Assembly (NCBI RefSeq): GCF_900188345.1
Contig: NZ_FZOD01000049.1
Span: forward strand, 1-64,000
Direction: 5' to 3'
From: Streptosporangium subroseum
GTDB lineage: Bacteria > Actinomycetota > Actinomycetes > Streptosporangiales > Streptosporangiaceae
Length of the DNA stretch: 64,000 nt
Below the pieces are notes generated by a model. The model saw only the letters and a program-made list of their open reading frames with translations. It searched no databases and had not been told where the DNA came from. Position 1 is the stretch's first letter; every line of letters begins with the position of its first letter. Position numbers and translations under genes: made by a program. Shown here piece by piece: positions 60,741 to 64,000 of the stretch.

Positions 60741-60791
60741 CCCGTTCACCTCGCCCGTCACCGGACGTTCGGGCCTTCAAAGGGGGAGCAT

Positions 60792-60887
60792 GTGGGCCCC
60801 TCGTCCGTGGACCGTGCCCGTCCCGGCTCTAAGCACCATCTGATCGCCGATCGTTACGGAACCCCGCTCGCCGTCACGCTGACCGGC
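60792..60887 (+). mobile_element. relic of an IS5-family transposase
   Basis: One frame of about 32 codons reads VGPSSVDRARPGSKHHLI then ADRYGTPLAVTLTG, matching the central region of IS5/IS427-group DDE transposases (the G-S-K-H-H segment near the first catalytic aspartate). Sequence on both sides has no further transposase homology, and no terminal repeats are seen. It is a decayed fragment of an insertion sequence between the SDR gene and xylB. Confidence 0.75.
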
Positions 60888-60897
60888 TCTGCCGCCG

Positions 60898-62313
60898 TCA
60901 GCCGACGCGGTCGAGGACGTTCGCGCGGGCTACGGCGTACCGTTCGCGGATCGCCGGCACGGCGTCCGCCTCGTGCATCTCAACCTGCCCGACCGTCCAC
61001 GATGGCGGCCGCTGCCCACCCGACAACACCCAGGCCGCCTGACGGGCGGCGCCGTCGGCGACGTACTCCCCCAGTGTCGGGACGAGCACGGGGCGGCCGA
61101 AGACCGTGGGAGCGATCCGGCGCACCGCCTCCGAGCGGGCGCCGCCGCCGACCAGGATGACCCGGTTGACCGTCATGCCCTGCGCGATCATCGCGTCCAG
61201 CCCGTCGGCGAGGGCGCACAGCATGCCCTCCACCGCCGCGCGGGCCAGGTGCGCGGGGGTCGAGGTCCGAAGGGTCAGGCCATGCACGGCTCCGGTGGCG
61301 TGCGGGCGGTTCGGTGTGCGCTCGCCCTCCAGGTAGGGCACCAGGGCCAGCCCGTCGGCGCCCGGCGGTGCGGACAGCGCCAGCGCCGACAGCTCCGCGT
61401 GGTCCACTCGCAGCATGGTCGCGGCCGCGTCCAGCACCCGGGCGGCGTTGAGCGTGCACACCAGCGGCAGGAACCGGCCGGTCATATCGGCGTACCCGGC
61501 CACGATCCCGCTCGGGTCCGCGGCCGGCACGTCGGAAACGGTGGACACTATGCCGGAGGTGCCGATCGACACGATCACGTCGCCCGGCTCGGCACCGACA
61601 CCCAGCGCCGCTGCGGCGCAGTCGCCGGCGCCGGGGCCCAGCGGCGCGCCGGTGCGCAGGTGCCCGGCCTGAGAAGTCGGCCCGAGCACCTGCGGCAGCA
61701 GCACATCGTCGCGATCGAACGCCAACCGGATCAGGTCCAGACGGTACTCATCGGTCGCGGCCGACCAGTATCCGGTCCCGCTGGCCTCGCTGCGGTCGGT
61801 GCGCAGCGCATCGAGCCCCGGTGCGCCGGACAGTCGCCAGGTCAGCCAGTCGTGCGGCAGACACACCGCGGCTGTACGGGCGGCGTTGTCCGGCTCCGCC
61901 GAGGCCAGCCAGCGCAGCTTGGTGACGGTGAAGCTGGCCACCGGTACCAGGCCGACCGCCTCCGCCCATGCTCGCTGTCCCGCCTCGCCACCGCCGAGAT
62001 CCGAGATCAGGTCGGCGGCGGCGCCGGCCGAGCGGGTGTCGTTCCACAGCACGGCGTCCCGGATCACCGCGCCGTCGTCGTCCAGGCACACCATGCCCTG
62101 CTGCTGCCCGGCGATCGAGGCAGCCGCCACGTCGTCCAGTCCGCCGGCCTGTGCGACCGCGTCGGACAGGGCGGCCTCCCACGCGGCCGGCGGCACGGTG
62201 GTGCCGACGGGGTGTGGTGCGCGACCTTCGCGCACCAGCTTCCCGGTCTCGGCGTCGCGGATGACGACTTTGCATGACTGGGTCGACGAGTCGACCCCGG
62301 CGACGAGGGGCAC
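60898..62313 (-). CDS. xylB: xylulokinase
   Basis: A 471-residue FGGY-family sugar kinase that phosphorylates D-xylulose. N-terminal ATP-site GVDSSTQSCKVVI, the substrate region IAGQQQGMVCLD and LWNDTRS, SIGTSG, and the adenosine-binding ILVGGGARSEAVRRI are all present. GTG 62313 has GGAGGA upstream. No xylose isomerase is adjacent; its promoter region is shared with the divergent decarboxylase gene. Related kinases for other pentoses cannot be excluded. Confidence 0.9.
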   Translation of the reverse strand: MPLVAGVDSSTQSCKVVIRDAETGKLVREGRAPHPVGTTVPPAAWEAALSDAVAQAGGLDDVAAASIAGQQQGMVCLDDDGAVIRDAVLWNDTRSAGAAADLISDLGGGEAGQRAWAEAVGLVPVASFTVTKLRWLASAEPDNAARTAAVCLPHDWLTWRLSGAPGLDALRTDRSEASGTGYWSAATDEYRLDLIRLAFDRDDVLLPQVLGPTSQAGHLRTGAPLGPGAGDCAAAALGVGAEPGDVIVSIGTSGIVSTVSDVPAADPSGIVAGYADMTGRFLPLVCTLNAARVLDAAATMLRVDHAELSALALSAPPGADGLALVPYLEGERTPNRPHATGAVHGLTLRTSTPAHLARAAVEGMLCALADGLDAMIAQGMTVNRVILVGGGARSEAVRRIAPTVFGRPVLVPTLGEYVADGAARQAAWVLSGGQRPPSWTVGQVEMHEADAVPAIRERYAVARANVLDRVG

Positions 62314-62671
62314 CGTTCCTCCGGGGTTGTCGGGTGCGGGTCAGGTGGCGCGGTTGGTCAGCGGGGGCGCGGACCCGGTGGTCGACGGCGAACTGTTTGG
62401 ATCCGAAGCCCTCGGCGCCGACCGTGGCCGGGGGCGAAGCTCTGGAACGCTTGGATTGTTTGTCGAGTGGCTGAATTATTTCGGCTGCGCCAGGTGTGTT
62501 GTCAAGATCATGACGCAGCCCGCGACGGATTACCGGAGCCGATCGTCAGCGACGTCGACGACCGCCCTGGCAGCCGGCACGTCTTCGGCCGACGTACGGC
62601 CACCACGCCGGCAACGCCGGCTCGACCTGCATCTGACCGGCCACCACCTGACCACGAGGGGGTACGTAAGA
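62314..62671 (-). promoter_or_regulatory. 358-bp divergent upstream region of xylB
   Basis: No gene is seen. On the minus strand TTGACA (TGTCAA at 62500-62505) is followed after about 19 bp by AATAAT (ATTATT at 62475-62480), the best promoter candidate for xylB, giving a leader of about 160 nt. The stretch 62455-62515 is A+T rich. The right end of the region meets the 64-bp palindrome. Confidence 0.45.
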
Positions 62672-62735
62672 CGGCCTCGGGGAACAATGGAGCAGCCCCT
62701 AGCGCTAGGGGCTGCTCCATTGTTCCCCGAGGCCG
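62672..62735. repeat. perfect 64-bp palindrome next to the decarboxylase ribosome binding site
   Basis: Two 32-bp arms (62672-62703 and 62704-62735) are exact reverse complements with no spacer; the centre is CCCTAGCGCTAGGG. The right arm ends where GGAGGAGA, the binding site of the next gene, begins. As RNA it would form one continuous hairpin. No transposase is adjacent and no second copy was seen in the window. Confidence 0.95.
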
Positions 62736-62747
62736 GAGGAGAGCGCG

Positions 62748-64000
<1,253 letters not shown>

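Overview
The window is about 64 kb of very GC-rich actinomycete chromosome. Codon use, GTG and TTG starts with AGGAGG-type ribosome binding sites, and family content (DUF6350, DUF3017, FHA-HTH regulator, SCO4848-type membrane protein, BMP-type nucleoside transporter) suggest a Streptosporangiaceae-like organism (Streptosporangium or Nonomuraea type). The core gene order recalls, from memory, the sucD to purine nucleoside phosphorylase part of the Streptomyces chromosome. This assignment is inference. No rRNA, tRNA or CRISPR array was found.

Layout. 1-13.96 kb is core metabolism: the end of sucD, a DUF6350 membrane protein, dnaE on the minus strand, purN-purH, a small membrane protein-folD, an FHA-HTH regulator, citrate synthase, DUF3017 and isocitrate dehydrogenase. 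14-20.9 kb is an accessory insertion separating icd from mdh: a membrane-tethered sigma-factor-like protein, a divergent Ser/Thr kinase whose extracytoplasmic half is an amino-acid-binding-protein domain, and a 5'-deleted MFS gene interrupted by a complete IS200/IS605 element (TnpA plus TnpB). 20.9-32.4 kb returns to chromosomal genes: mdh, a secreted DUF11-like protein, galE, a CNNM/CorC protein, trpS, YihY, a D,D-carboxypeptidase, an SCO4848-like protein, a PGM1-type ATP-grasp ligase and an M20 amidohydrolase. 32.4-50.2 kb is a nucleoside uptake and salvage region (BMP lipoprotein, ABC ATPase, two permeases, cytidine deaminase, thymidine phosphorylase, adenosine deaminase, phosphosugar mutase, purine nucleoside phosphorylase), interrupted by a truncated two-component system, a MarR/MFS efflux pair, a lipoprotein and a cupin. 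50.4-64 kb is accessory: GGCT-like protein, LpdA-type flavoprotein, DGPF/ECF pair, pentapeptide-repeat protein, a frameshifted GH42 beta-galactosidase, TetR-MFS-SDR, an IS5 transposase relic, xylulokinase and a PLP decarboxylase cut by the window end.

The most unusual signal is a recurring architecture. At many genes the last codons plus the stop codon, or the sequence just after the stop, form the first unit of a diverged tandem repeat running into the intergenic space. It is seen at DUF6350, the small DUF4190-like gene, the receptor kinase, the DUF11 gene, ABC permease 2, cdd/deoA, the DHA2 exporter, the AMIN-like lipoprotein (seven copies), the PH-domain gene (seven copies of an 11-12 bp unit carrying the stop), the GGCT gene and lpdA. 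Units differ in sequence and length (11 to 82 bp), so this is not one dispersed repeat family but a repeated process or role at gene ends. Other points of interest are a perfect 64-bp palindrome abutting the ribosome binding site of the PLP decarboxylase, an apparent ATC start codon for the nucleoside ABC ATPase, short coupled ORFs at gene junctions, and clear operators at the BMP and MarR/MFS promoters.
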